In this document: one piece after another, positions 1 to 6,869 of the stretch
Numbering within the stretch: the first letter of the stretch is position 1
Layout of the letters: each line of letters begins with the position of its first letter
Origin: Bacteroidota bacterium
Lineage (GTDB): Bacteria; Bacteroidota; Bacteroidia; Flavobacteriales; Flavobacteriaceae
Length of the DNA stretch: 13,937 nucleotides
Direction of reading: 5' to 3'
Assembly: GCA_021793535.1 (NCBI GenBank)
Contig: JAJYSO010000016.1
Span: forward strand, 1 to 13,937
Notes under the pieces: model-generated
Told to the model about the DNA's origin: nothing
Seen by the model: the letters and a program-made list of their open reading frames with translations, nothing else
The model's database searches: none
Program-made: the position numbers and the translations under genes

Positions 1-950
1 TCTATGCCATAAGGCTCAAGCCCCCCTTCCGCAATGGACTTATTTTTATCTGGAATAATTTTATCCACATTGACCCTGTATACTATCCCGATCCCGTTAC
101 AATGTTCACACGCACCTTTTGGCGAGTTAAAGGAAAACGTATTGGGTTCCGGGTTAGGATAAGAAATTCCAGAGACCGGATCCATCAAGGTACGGCTAAA
201 ATAACGCACTCGATCCGCTCCATCTTCAATCACCATCAATACATCCTCTCCATGGTTCATCGCCATATCTATACTTTGCAAAAGGCGTTTATCCTGCTCC
301 TTTGTCTGTCCAATTAACATCCGATCGATGACAATCTCAATGTCGTGAGTCTTATAGCGATCCAGCTTCATTCCCTGCTCAATATCCCGAATCTCCCCGT
401 CCACCCGGACCTTCACAAATCCCTTTTTTGCGATCTGTTGAAACAGTTCCCTATAGTGCCCTTTCCGAGCGCGAATAACGGGCGCTAGGATATTGATTTT
501 CTTTCCCTTAAAATCGTTTTGAATCAAGGTCATGATTTGCTCATCGGTGTAGCTCACCATCTTCTCCCCGGTGTGAAAACTATAAGCTTCCGCAACTCGG
601 GCATAAAGCAACCGCAAAAAGTCATAAATTTCCGTAATGGTTCCCACTGTACTTCGCGGGCTGCGACTGGTCGTTTTTTGCTCGATGGCGATAACCGGAG
701 AGAGCCCGTCAATCTTATCGACATCTGGACGTTCCAATCCTCCTAGAAATTGGCGTGCATATGCAGAAAAAGTTTCGATATAACGACGCTGCCCCTCCGC
801 GTATATCGTATCAAAGGCCAGGGAAGATTTACCCGATCCCGATAGCCCTGTAATCACCACCAACTGATTCCGAGGGATGCGCACGTCTATGTTCTTCAAG
901 TTATGGGAACGTGCTCCATACACCTCTATATACTCTTCAAATGCTGCCAT
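1..950 (-). CDS. uvrA: UvrA, excinuclease ABC subunit A (N-terminal part; 3' end outside window)
   Basis: This is the damage-recognition ATPase of nucleotide excision repair, which works as a dimer with UvrB in the cytoplasm. Reading the minus strand from ATG at 950 gives about 316 residues before the window edge, roughly the first third of a protein that is usually about 940 residues long. The Walker A motif GLSGSGKSS lies at residues 35-43. It is followed by the family sequences FDTIYAEGQRRY and ARQFLGG, and by the block ending in the TVGTITEIYDFLR stretch. The first zinc-finger cysteine pair, CEHC, is at residues 281-284. The product reads cleanly with no frameshift. It resembles housekeeping UvrA more than the divergent UvrA2 paralogues, but only the N-terminus is visible. 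The next gene upstream is the TauE-type permease on the same strand, about 170 bases away, and a separate promoter lies between them. Confidence 0.96.
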   Translation of the reverse strand, partial: MAAFEEYIEVYGARSHNLKNIDVRIPRNQLVVITGLSGSGKSSLAFDTIYAEGQRRYIETFSAYARQFLGGLERPDVDKIDGLSPVIAIEQKTTSRSPRSTVGTITEIYDFLRLLYARVAEAYSFHTGEKMVSYTDEQIMTLIQNDFKGKKINILAPVIRARKGHYRELFQQIAKKGFVKVRVDGEIRDIEQGMKLDRYKTHDIEIVIDRMLIGQTKEQDKRLLQSIDMAMNHGEDVLMVIEDGADRVRYFSRTLMDPVSGISYPNPEPNTFSFNSPKGACEHCNGIGIVYRVNVDKIIPDKNKSIAEGGLEPYGI

Positions 951-966
951 AGGTCAATCAAAAGTG

Positions 967-974
967 CAAATTTA
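967..974 (-). promoter_or_regulatory. Predicted uvrA promoter (-7 box)
   Basis: The minus strand reads TAAATTTG, an exact match to the Bacteroidota -7 consensus TAnnTTTG, 16 bases upstream of the uvrA ATG. No good TTG -33 element is seen 17-23 bases further upstream, so the call rests on the -7 box alone. It would give uvrA a very short 5' leader. Confidence 0.4.
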
Positions 975-1116
975 CCGATTTTAGGCATGAATGAGAAGCA
1001 TAAAGTTGATGAACTTACAATGAAACAAGGGGCAAGTCTTCCTCTTAAATTGACCTTATCTACTGCCTTTCACGTCGCTGTTTCTAGACAAAAAAACTTT
1101 TACAGCTCCTGTCCGC

Positions 1117-1803
1117 CTAGCGAAAAAGATCCTTAAGCAGTACCAACCCAATAAGAAGGAGTCCGGCATACACATACTTTACAAAGCGCTCCCGCTCGAG
1201 TTTGTGATTAAAATAACGCCCCAAAAAGATGGCGGGAAGCACAACAGGAAGCGTCCATAACGAAAGAGTCAATACTTCAGTGGTTAAAAGATCCTTCACG
1301 CCGTACCCGACAACCGTCACCAGAGAAATCGGTAAAAAATAAGCTTGAAGCGTCGCTCTAAAATGCGTGGCGGACCATCCCCTTAAATCTCCATAGAGCA
1401 CCAAAGGCGGCCCATTCAACCCATAAGCACCACCAAAAATACCGGAAAATACACCACAACAAAACAACCAAAACTTATGGTCAGATGGTAACCTATATTG
1501 TTTTTTGGAGAAAAGGGCGTACAAGGCATACGCGATCAAAATACCTCCTAATATCCCCTTCACCCATATGGCGTGGCCATAAAGCAAGATCAACAGTCCA
1601 AGTGGAAGGCCCAGTAACGCATAACCGATCAGGTATTTTGCACTGCTCCAATATATCTTATGGTGATCCTGAATCACAATAACCCCTGCGATGACCACGG
1701 AAATAATAACCGATAAGGGAACCGCTGTCTCCAAAGGCATAATCAAAGCCAGAAGCGGGACGGCAACCAACGACTCGCCAAATCCAAAGACCGAACGCAC
1801 CAA
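1117..1803 (-). CDS. TauE/SafE-family (sulfite exporter-like) membrane permease, start unclear
   Basis: This is a polytopic inner-membrane protein of the TauE/SafE family, whose members are proposed to move sulfite, sulfoacetate or other small organic anions. The substrate cannot be read from this sequence. The family-typical first repeat, VRSVFGFGESLVAVPLLAL, is at the N-terminus. The second-half repeat, with FCCGVFSGIFGGAYGLNGPPLVLY, is also present, and about seven or eight hydrophobic helices follow one another. The 228 residues from TTG at 1803 are a little short for the family (about 245-260). The frame stays open upstream to a TAA at 1855-1857 and encodes hydrophobic residues (IVLCVLLIVGVASL) that complete the first helix, but no ATG lies anywhere in 1801-1900 on this strand. 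Either a rare start (TTG, CTG or ATT) is used, or the 5' end was lost, possibly when the adjacent 1858-2153 segment arrived. No close operon partner is visible. Confidence 0.8.
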   Translation of the reverse strand: MVRSVFGFGESLVAVPLLALIMPLETAVPLSVIISVVIAGVIVIQDHHKIYWSSAKYLIGYALLGLPLGLLILLYGHAIWVKGILGGILIAYALYALFSKKQYRLPSDHKFWLFCCGVFSGIFGGAYGLNGPPLVLYGDLRGWSATHFRATLQAYFLPISLVTVVGYGVKDLLTTEVLTLSLWTLPVVLPAIFLGRYFNHKLERERFVKYVYAGLLLIGLVLLKDLFR

Positions 1804-1857
1804 AGAGGCTACCCCTACAATAAGCAGAACGCAAAGGACGATTTTATGTACCGTTTA

Positions 1858-2153
1858 AAGGTTAATTATTCCTGGTTTTGAGCCTATTTACTTCTAATTG
1901 CTTACCCGTTAAGGCAAGCCCCTACTGTTCATATTTGGCGCGCTACGCATCTACTATGCAAGCGCTTTTGGAACGAGCATACCTTTGGTCGGAAGGCTAC
2001 CTTGTTTATTCTATTAACAAGGCTTCACCCGATACCACTGGTCAATATATTTTAACACAAAGTTAGTCGCTTATCGTCCACAAACTAAAGAAGTGTGGGT
2101 TTACGCTCCCTATTATAAAGCGGGCTCATCCAGGTTATAGCTTTGGGCAAATC
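1858..2153. other. Unexplained intergenic segment: hairpins and a stop-interrupted reading frame
   Basis: This 296-base stretch lies between the permease 5' end and the sucD stop and has no convincing intact gene. It contains four inverted repeats: 1940-1965 (GCGCT..GCAT, loop, ATGC..AGCGC), 1982-1996 (CCTT/AAGG), 2000-2022 (CCTTGTT/AACAAGG, 9-base loop) and 2078-2098 (CCACA/TGTGG). The plus strand has a frame open from 1913 to 2014, a TAA at 2015-2017, then open again from 2018 to a TAG at 2138-2140. The second part is rich in Tyr and Trp (for example QGFTRYHWSIYFNTKL). A second frame, 1878-2066, is open for 62 codons from a TTG. AGGTTA occurs near both ends (1859-1864 and 2132-2137), which could be a target duplication or chance. 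Candidates are a decayed small gene, a structured RNA or a dispersed repeat. None resembles a tRNA, tmRNA or riboswitch I recognise. Confidence 0.45.
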
Positions 2154-3026
2154 TTATCCCAATACTTCTTTTACTTTTTTACCAATTTCGGCAGGTGAAT
2201 CCACAACATGGATGCCACAGGCTTTTAAGATTTTCTTTTTTGCTTGAGCCGTATCTTCACTTCCGCCTACGATCGCTCCGGCATGTCCCATGGTCCTTCC
2301 TGCCGGTGCCGTTTCTCCTGCAATAAATCCGACAACAGGTTTCTTCGATCCATTTTCCTTATACCAACGGGCAGCATCCGGCTCCAATTGTCCTCCGATT
2401 TCTCCAATGAGTACGACCGCTTCGGTTTCCTGATCATTGATCAAAAGTTCCAAGGCTTCTTTAGTTGTCGTCCCGATAATGGGGTCTCCGCCGATACCAA
2501 TGGCAGTACTGATGCCCAATCCCTCTTTGACGACCTGATCGGAAGCTTCATAAGTTAAGGTTCCCGATTTGGAAACAATACCTACTTTTCCTTTTTTAAA
2601 TACAAATCCGGGCATAATCCCCACTTTAGCTTCTTCCGGAGTAATAACGCCAGGGCAGTTCGGACCAATCAAGCGGCAATCTCGGTTACGAATATAATTC
2701 TTCACCTTGATCATATCTTGAGTCGGTATCCCTTCTGTAATGGCAATAATCACCTTGATTCCGGCATCTGCCGCTTCCATGATGGCATCTGCGGCAAAAG
2801 CTGGTGGGACAAAAATAATACTTGTGTTTGCACCCTCTTTCTCTACTGCTTCAGCTACTGTATTATAGACAGGTTTTCCCAAATGATCCTGCCCTCCTTT
2901 TCCCGGAGTAACCCCGGCCACTACTTGAGTTCCGTAATCAATCATTTGTCCGGCATGAAACGAGCCTTCACTCCCGGTAAAACCTTGAACAACTATTTTC
3001 GAATCCTTATTAACTAATACGCTCAT
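2154..3026 (-). CDS. sucD: Succinyl-CoA synthetase (ADP/GDP-forming), alpha subunit
   Basis: SucD pairs with SucC to interconvert succinyl-CoA and succinate with formation of a nucleoside triphosphate in the TCA cycle. The 290-residue product matches the usual length of the alpha subunit. The CoA-binding Rossmann domain begins with IVVQGFTGSEGSFHA (residues 11-25). IGPNCPGVI is at 120-128, and SKSGTLTYE (152-160) is the usual central motif. The phosphorylated histidine is H248 in GRTMGHAGAIVGG, and the loop GEIGG lies at 208-212. Translation starts at ATG 3026. sucC is not adjacent, so the two subunits are encoded apart, which is common in Flavobacteriia. The gene sits 120 bases downstream of mqo on the same strand and has its own promoter-like box in that gap. 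The two may therefore be transcribed together or separately. Confidence 0.97.
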   Translation of the reverse strand: MSVLVNKDSKIVVQGFTGSEGSFHAGQMIDYGTQVVAGVTPGKGGQDHLGKPVYNTVAEAVEKEGANTSIIFVPPAFAADAIMEAADAGIKVIIAITEGIPTQDMIKVKNYIRNRDCRLIGPNCPGVITPEEAKVGIMPGFVFKKGKVGIVSKSGTLTYEASDQVVKEGLGISTAIGIGGDPIIGTTTKEALELLINDQETEAVVLIGEIGGQLEPDAARWYKENGSKKPVVGFIAGETAPAGRTMGHAGAIVGGSEDTAQAKKKILKACGIHVVDSPAEIGKKVKEVLG

Positions 3027-3052
3027 AGATATGTAATTATTTTTATGCTTTG

Positions 3053-3060
3053 CAAATGTA
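3053..3060 (-). promoter_or_regulatory. Predicted sucD promoter (-7 box)
   Basis: The minus strand reads TACATTTG, a full match to TAnnTTTG, 26 bases upstream of the sucD start. The nearest upstream TTG (3073-3075) is only 12 bases away, too close for a standard -33 element, so the upstream half is weak. Confidence 0.45.
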
Positions 3061-3146
3061 CTTTATTTATCCCAATCTCCGGGAGCTTTCCCTTAAATTT
3101 TACCCGTATGAAAGCGCCTGAATGCAGAAAACTATTCCTTGCCTAC

Positions 3147-4655
3147 TTAGTGAGACACATCGAGCTTTAGCATTTCAGAGCAGAACGCTTGAGTGGCTTT
3201 AAACTGCTCTTCATCCGTATCCACTTCCCGATTCCAAAAAGGGATCATCTCATCGAGCTTCTGCTGCCATTCTATGGAATCCATCTGATCGGGAAAGACA
3301 TAACTGAGTACTTCTAACATAATGTGTACAGCTGTCGAAGCCCCGGGAGACGCCCCTAACAAGGCGGTGATCGTGCCGTCTTTACTGTGAACTACTTCGG
3401 TCCCAAATTGAAGTTTTCCCCATTGTTGCTTATCCTTTTTAATAATCTGGACGCGTTGTCCGGCAATTCTCAACTCCCAGTCCTCTATTTTGGCATCTTT
3501 TACAAATTCACGCAATTCTTTAACGCGATCTTTAGGAGACATCATCACTTGAGAAATCAAATACTTGGAGAGGTCCAAGTTATGCCAAAACGCTCCCAAT
3601 AGGGATTTTATGTTTCCCAATTTAATGGATTTGAACAGATCGGTATAGGAACCATTTTTTAAAAACTTGGAACTAAAGCCCGCAAAAGGGCCAAAGAGCA
3701 ATTCGCGCCTTCCTTCTATATAACGCGTATCCAAATGTGGTGTCGACATGGGCGGTGCATCCGGACCTTCCTTACTGTATACTTTTGCCCAATGTTGATT
3801 GACCAAGGCTCTGTTTTTACAAATTAACCACTGCCCGCTCACCGGAAATCCGCCAAACCCATCCTTTTCAGGAATACCTGTTTTTTGAAGTAGCGGCAAA
3901 GCATCTCCTCCTGCACCGATAAAGACATGCTTAGCCACTAAATAGCTGCGCTTTTTGTCCCTGCGGCTGCGCACCCCAATCTTCCAATTTCCGTCTTTTT
4001 GCCTTTTGATGCTCAACACCTCTGTATGGAGGATTACCGGAGTATTAAATTCCTTTTTTAGAATGTCAAAATACAATTGCGTCAAGGCCCCATAATTTAC
4101 CTCTGTTCCCATTTCCATACGCGTAGCTGCCATAACTTCGTCTTCATCGCGCTCCCTCATAATCAAGGGAAACCACTTCTTAAGCACCTGTTTATCCTCT
4201 GAAAACTGCATGCTTTTGAACATTGGTGTTCTTTGGAGCGCTCGGTAACGCTTCCTAAGAAACTCCACATCTTCCTGTCCGGTTACCCAACTGTGGTGGG
4301 GGCAGGACTTGATAAACCGCTCAGCATCCCCAATCAGTCCTTCTTTGACTAAATAGGACCAGAATTCTTTGGAGCGTTCGAATTGGCTTAAGGTATTGAC
4401 GGCTTTGGTAATATCGATACTGCCATCAGCTTGTTCGGGGGTATAATTCAATTCACAAAATCCCGAATGTCCGGTCCCGGCATTGTTCCAGGCCTCCGAA
4501 CTCTCCAGCCCCACTGCATCTAAACGTTCAAAAACAGCAATCTTGTAAAGAGGGTTTAATAATTTGACCATGACAGCCAAAGTGCTGCTCATGATTCCTC
4601 CGCCCACACAAATTAAATCATATATTTCATCCGAATTTTGAGAGCTTTTACTCAT
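3147..4655 (-). CDS. mqo: Malate:quinone oxidoreductase (FAD-dependent, membrane-associated)
   Basis: Mqo oxidises malate to oxaloacetate and passes the electrons to the quinone pool. It replaces or supplements NAD-dependent malate dehydrogenase at the cytoplasmic face of the inner membrane. The N-terminal FAD-binding motif DLICVGGGIMSSTLA (about residues 13-27) is followed by the family signature LESSEAWNNAGTGHSGFCEL. Further family blocks are MEMGTEVNYGALT, the second glycine-rich segment HVFIGAGGDALPLLQKTGIP, GFPVSGQWL, and the C-terminal GASPGASTAVHIMLEVL. The length of 502 residues fits the family (about 490-550). The frame extends upstream to a TTG at 4673, but ATG 4655 is preferred because a -7 promoter box covers 4671-4678. 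sucD lies directly downstream, so two TCA-cycle genes sit together. No frameshift or missing motif is seen. Confidence 0.96.
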   Translation of the reverse strand: MSKSSQNSDEIYDLICVGGGIMSSTLAVMVKLLNPLYKIAVFERLDAVGLESSEAWNNAGTGHSGFCELNYTPEQADGSIDITKAVNTLSQFERSKEFWSYLVKEGLIGDAERFIKSCPHHSWVTGQEDVEFLRKRYRALQRTPMFKSMQFSEDKQVLKKWFPLIMRERDEDEVMAATRMEMGTEVNYGALTQLYFDILKKEFNTPVILHTEVLSIKRQKDGNWKIGVRSRRDKKRSYLVAKHVFIGAGGDALPLLQKTGIPEKDGFGGFPVSGQWLICKNRALVNQHWAKVYSKEGPDAPPMSTPHLDTRYIEGRRELLFGPFAGFSSKFLKNGSYTDLFKSIKLGNIKSLLGAFWHNLDLSKYLISQVMMSPKDRVKELREFVKDAKIEDWELRIAGQRVQIIKKDKQQWGKLQFGTEVVHSKDGTITALLGASPGASTAVHIMLEVLSYVFPDQMDSIEWQQKLDEMIPFWNREVDTDEEQFKATQAFCSEMLKLDVSH

Positions 4656-4670
4656 TTGGTATTTTTTTTG

Positions 4671-4678
4671 CAAAGATA
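4671..4678 (-). promoter_or_regulatory. Predicted mqo promoter (-7 box)
   Basis: The minus strand reads TATCTTTG, an exact TAnnTTTG match 15 bases upstream of the mqo ATG at 4655. It overlaps the alternative TTG start at 4673 and so argues against that start. No clear TTG lies at the expected -33 distance. Confidence 0.45.
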
Positions 4679-4777
4679 GCCAATTCCCTCGGTGAAAGTA
4701 TTATAAATAACACCATATTTCGTCCCCTTCTCCGAACTTTAGGCTGTTGTTAACGGTATCTATTTTTAGGCATAAAA

Positions 4778-5623
4778 TCATCCCAACCCCACCTTCAGCA
4801 TACGCCATTTTCCATATTCATCCTTTTGAAAATCAATGCTCTTACACTGATGATACTCCATTAATTTTTGAAGCTCTTCTTTTAAAAATTCATTGATTTC
4901 AAAGTAAATCCACCCTCCTTTGTTCAGATGCTTTTTAGCAAAAGCCAGGATTTTTTCATAGAAAATAAGAGGGTGATCATCCTCGACGTACAAGGCCAAT
5001 CCAGGCTCGTATTCCAACACATTTTTATGCATCAACCTTCGCTCACTCAACCGCACGTATGGAGGGTTGGAAACCATCACATCCACGGCTCCCAAATCAT
5101 CACTCGGGTTTAAAATATCAACTTTTTCAAAGTGGACCTCCACCTTGTTTTCTCCCGCATTCTCACGGGCTACAGCCAGCGCTTGTTCTGAAAGGTCCAC
5201 CGCGTACACTTGTGCCTTATCCAAGACTTTAGCCAGGCTAATGGCAATACATCCGCTTCCGGTTCCAATGTCCAAAATCTTGATCTTTTTACCTTGTTGT
5301 TCCTGAACGACCCACTGCACCAGGCCTTCCGTCTCAAAACGAGGGATGAGTACATCAGGGCTCACTTTAAACCGCAGACCACAAAATTCGGTATAGCCCA
5401 TCACATATTGGATCGGCTCTCCCCTTTTCAACCGGTTTAAAATCTGCTCCAATTTTTTGACTGAAGAAGGTTTCAACTCGCGACAAGGGGCAATGACCAC
5501 ATCCCATCGATTCCACCCCAAGCACTCCTCAAAAACAAGGAGAAAAAATGCACGTATCTCCGTTTGGGGATAGTCTCTTTCCAATTCTTTCCTCCATTTT
5601 TTCTTAAACTCCTCAACAGTCAT
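4778..5623 (-). CDS. prmC: Peptide chain release factor N5-glutamine methyltransferase
   Basis: PrmC (HemK) uses S-adenosylmethionine to methylate the glutamine of the GGQ motif in release factors RF1 and RF2, which improves translation termination. The class I SAM-binding motif LDIGTGSGCIA is at residues 117-127. The catalytic NPPY motif, which binds the target glutamine amide, is at 186-189, close to its position in E. coli PrmC. The N-terminal helical domain precedes the usual IPR.ETE linker; here it reads IPRFETE, with Phe where Pro is usual. ATG 5623 gives 281 residues, a normal length; a GTG eight codons upstream (5647) is the alternative. The gene is divergent from ribD. A loose promoter candidate lies on the minus strand near 5672-5699 (TAnnnTTTG, with a TTG 16 bases upstream). 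Confidence 0.95.
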   Translation of the reverse strand: MTVEEFKKKWRKELERDYPQTEIRAFFLLVFEECLGWNRWDVVIAPCRELKPSSVKKLEQILNRLKRGEPIQYVMGYTEFCGLRFKVSPDVLIPRFETEGLVQWVVQEQQGKKIKILDIGTGSGCIAISLAKVLDKAQVYAVDLSEQALAVARENAGENKVEVHFEKVDILNPSDDLGAVDVMVSNPPYVRLSERRLMHKNVLEYEPGLALYVEDDHPLIFYEKILAFAKKHLNKGGWIYFEINEFLKEELQKLMEYHQCKSIDFQKDEYGKWRMLKVGLG

Positions 5624-5758
5624 ATGCACCTCTTTATCTTTGTTCACCCTTTAGGATCCGACAGGCCAATACAAAAATTATCTACTGCAAGACAACCAAC
5701 TTCTTTTATCCTACTCCTACTTTTTCCGATGGTAATCTACCCGAGAAATTTTATGGCC

Positions 5759-5786
5759 TTGTTGCCCCAAAAATTATGTACTTTTG
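5759..5786 (+). promoter_or_regulatory. Predicted promoter for ribD and downstream genes
   Basis: TTG at 5759-5761, a 17-base spacer and TACTTTTG at 5779-5786 match the Bacteroidota promoter pattern TTG/TAnnTTTG. The box overlaps the most upstream ATG of the ribD frame (5776). Transcription would begin near 5791-5793, at or next to the GTG start chosen for ribD. Confidence 0.5.
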
Positions 5787-5790
5787 GGGG

Positions 5791-6849
5791 GTGAAAGTAC
5801 ATGAAAAATACATGAAACGTTGCCTTTATCTGGCAAAAAATGGATTGGGACGCACCTATCCCAATCCTTTAGTCGGTTGTGTCCTTGTATACAAGGACAA
5901 AATTATCGGTGAAGGTTGGCACCAAAAAGCGGGGACGGCCCATGCCGAAGTCCTCGCCATTAGAAGTGTAAAAAACAAGGCGCTTTTGAAAAAGGCCACC
6001 CTTTATGTCAATCTGGAACCCTGTAGCCATTATGGAAAAACCCCTCCTTGCAGCCAACTGATCCTTTCCCAGAAGATTCCCAATGTGGTCATCGGCATTT
6101 CCGATCCCAACCCTGTGGTTGCCGGAAGGGGCATTCAACAGCTCCGAGAGGCGGGGGTGAAGGTACAGGTAGGCTGTTTAACAAAAGAATGCCTTGCTTT
6201 AAACAAGCGCTTTCTCACCTTTCAACGCAAAAAACGGCCTTATATCATCTTAAAATGGGCGCAAACTGCAGCCGGCTTTATCGCTCCTGAGACCCAAAAA
6301 CAAGGGGAGCCGTTCTGGATTACAAACCCTTATTCCAAACAACTGGTGCACCGCTGGAGAAGTGAAGAGCAAGCGTTATTAGTCGGTAAGCACACGGTCT
6401 TAAAAGACAATCCACGGCTCAGCACACGACTCTGGCACGGCCCCAACCCACTTCGACTAGTCATTGACAAGGAATTGTCGCTGCTGAACCATCCAGATCT
6501 TCACGTGTTGGATCAACAACAAAACAGTCTCATTTTTTGCGGTGTCCCGGAAGCAGATCGCCCTCATCTCCAATTTAAACAACTGGATTTTAGCCAAGAG
6601 ATACTCCCAGCTCTATTGAAGCATTTGTACAGCTTAGAAATACAATCTCTTATTGTCGAGGGTGGACGAAACACTTTACAACACTTCATTCATCAAAGGG
6701 TATGGGATGAAGCCCGTGTATTTACCGGAGCAGCCAATTTAAGCAGTGGGATTAAAGCCCCTGTATTCTCCTTTTCTTCCTACACCCAAGAAACATGGTC
6801 ACAAGACCGGCTCACGGTCTATTACCCTCCTAAAGCACCGACATTATAG
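5791..6849 (+). CDS. ribD: Bifunctional riboflavin biosynthesis deaminase/reductase RibD
   Basis: RibD performs two successive cytosolic steps of riboflavin synthesis: deamination of the pyrimidine intermediate, then NADPH-dependent reduction of its ribosyl side chain. The N-terminal cytidine-deaminase-like domain (about residues 1-145) has the zinc site H51 in HAEVLAIR, with catalytic E53, and the cysteines C78 and C87 in EPCSHYGKTPPC. The RibD C-terminal reductase domain follows, beginning at RPYIILKWAQTAAGFIA and including LVGKHTVLKDNPRL and the late IVEGGRNTLQHFI block. GTG 5791 starts the protein as MKVHEKYMKRC, a typical beginning for Bacteroidota RibD. ATG 5776 is in frame but overlaps the promoter box, and ATG 5812 is the shortest option. 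The gene is divergent from prmC, and the M1 peptidase gene follows 20 bases after its stop. Confidence 0.95.
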   Translation: MKVHEKYMKRCLYLAKNGLGRTYPNPLVGCVLVYKDKIIGEGWHQKAGTAHAEVLAIRSVKNKALLKKATLYVNLEPCSHYGKTPPCSQLILSQKIPNVVIGISDPNPVVAGRGIQQLREAGVKVQVGCLTKECLALNKRFLTFQRKKRPYIILKWAQTAAGFIAPETQKQGEPFWITNPYSKQLVHRWRSEEQALLVGKHTVLKDNPRLSTRLWHGPNPLRLVIDKELSLLNHPDLHVLDQQQNSLIFCGVPEADRPHLQFKQLDFSQEILPALLKHLYSLEIQSLIVEGGRNTLQHFIHQRVWDEARVFTGAANLSSGIKAPVFSFSSYTQETWSQDRLTVYYPPKAPTL

Positions 6850-6869
6850 CTAAAGGAATCCCTTCGTTT

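Noticed and set aside
903..1136. A 77-codon plus-strand frame spanning the uvrA start and the gap before the permease
   Set aside because: It overlaps the 5' end of uvrA and the permease stop, has no promoter, and its translation is not protein-like.
2000..2022. The CCTTGTT/AACAAGG hairpin as a terminator for sucD
   Set aside because: It lies more than 130 bases past the sucD stop and has no T-run on the minus-strand side.
1859..2137. AGGTTA pair as proof of an insertion event
   Set aside because: A six-base match found by looking near both ends is weak. No transposase or terminal inverted repeats are seen, so I mention it only as a hint.
2244..3017. Two open frames (104 and 99 codons) on the plus strand opposite sucD
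   Set aside because: They are antisense to an unmistakable, full-length sucD and give cysteine- and serine-rich translations typical of shadow frames.
3081..3092. A GGGA/TCCC hairpin between mqo and sucD as a terminator
   Set aside because: The stem is only four base pairs and is not followed by a T tract on the minus strand.
4739..4772. Direct repeat of TTTAGGC downstream of prmC
   Set aside because: Two copies of seven bases in an AT-rich gap are easily due to chance and match no known site.
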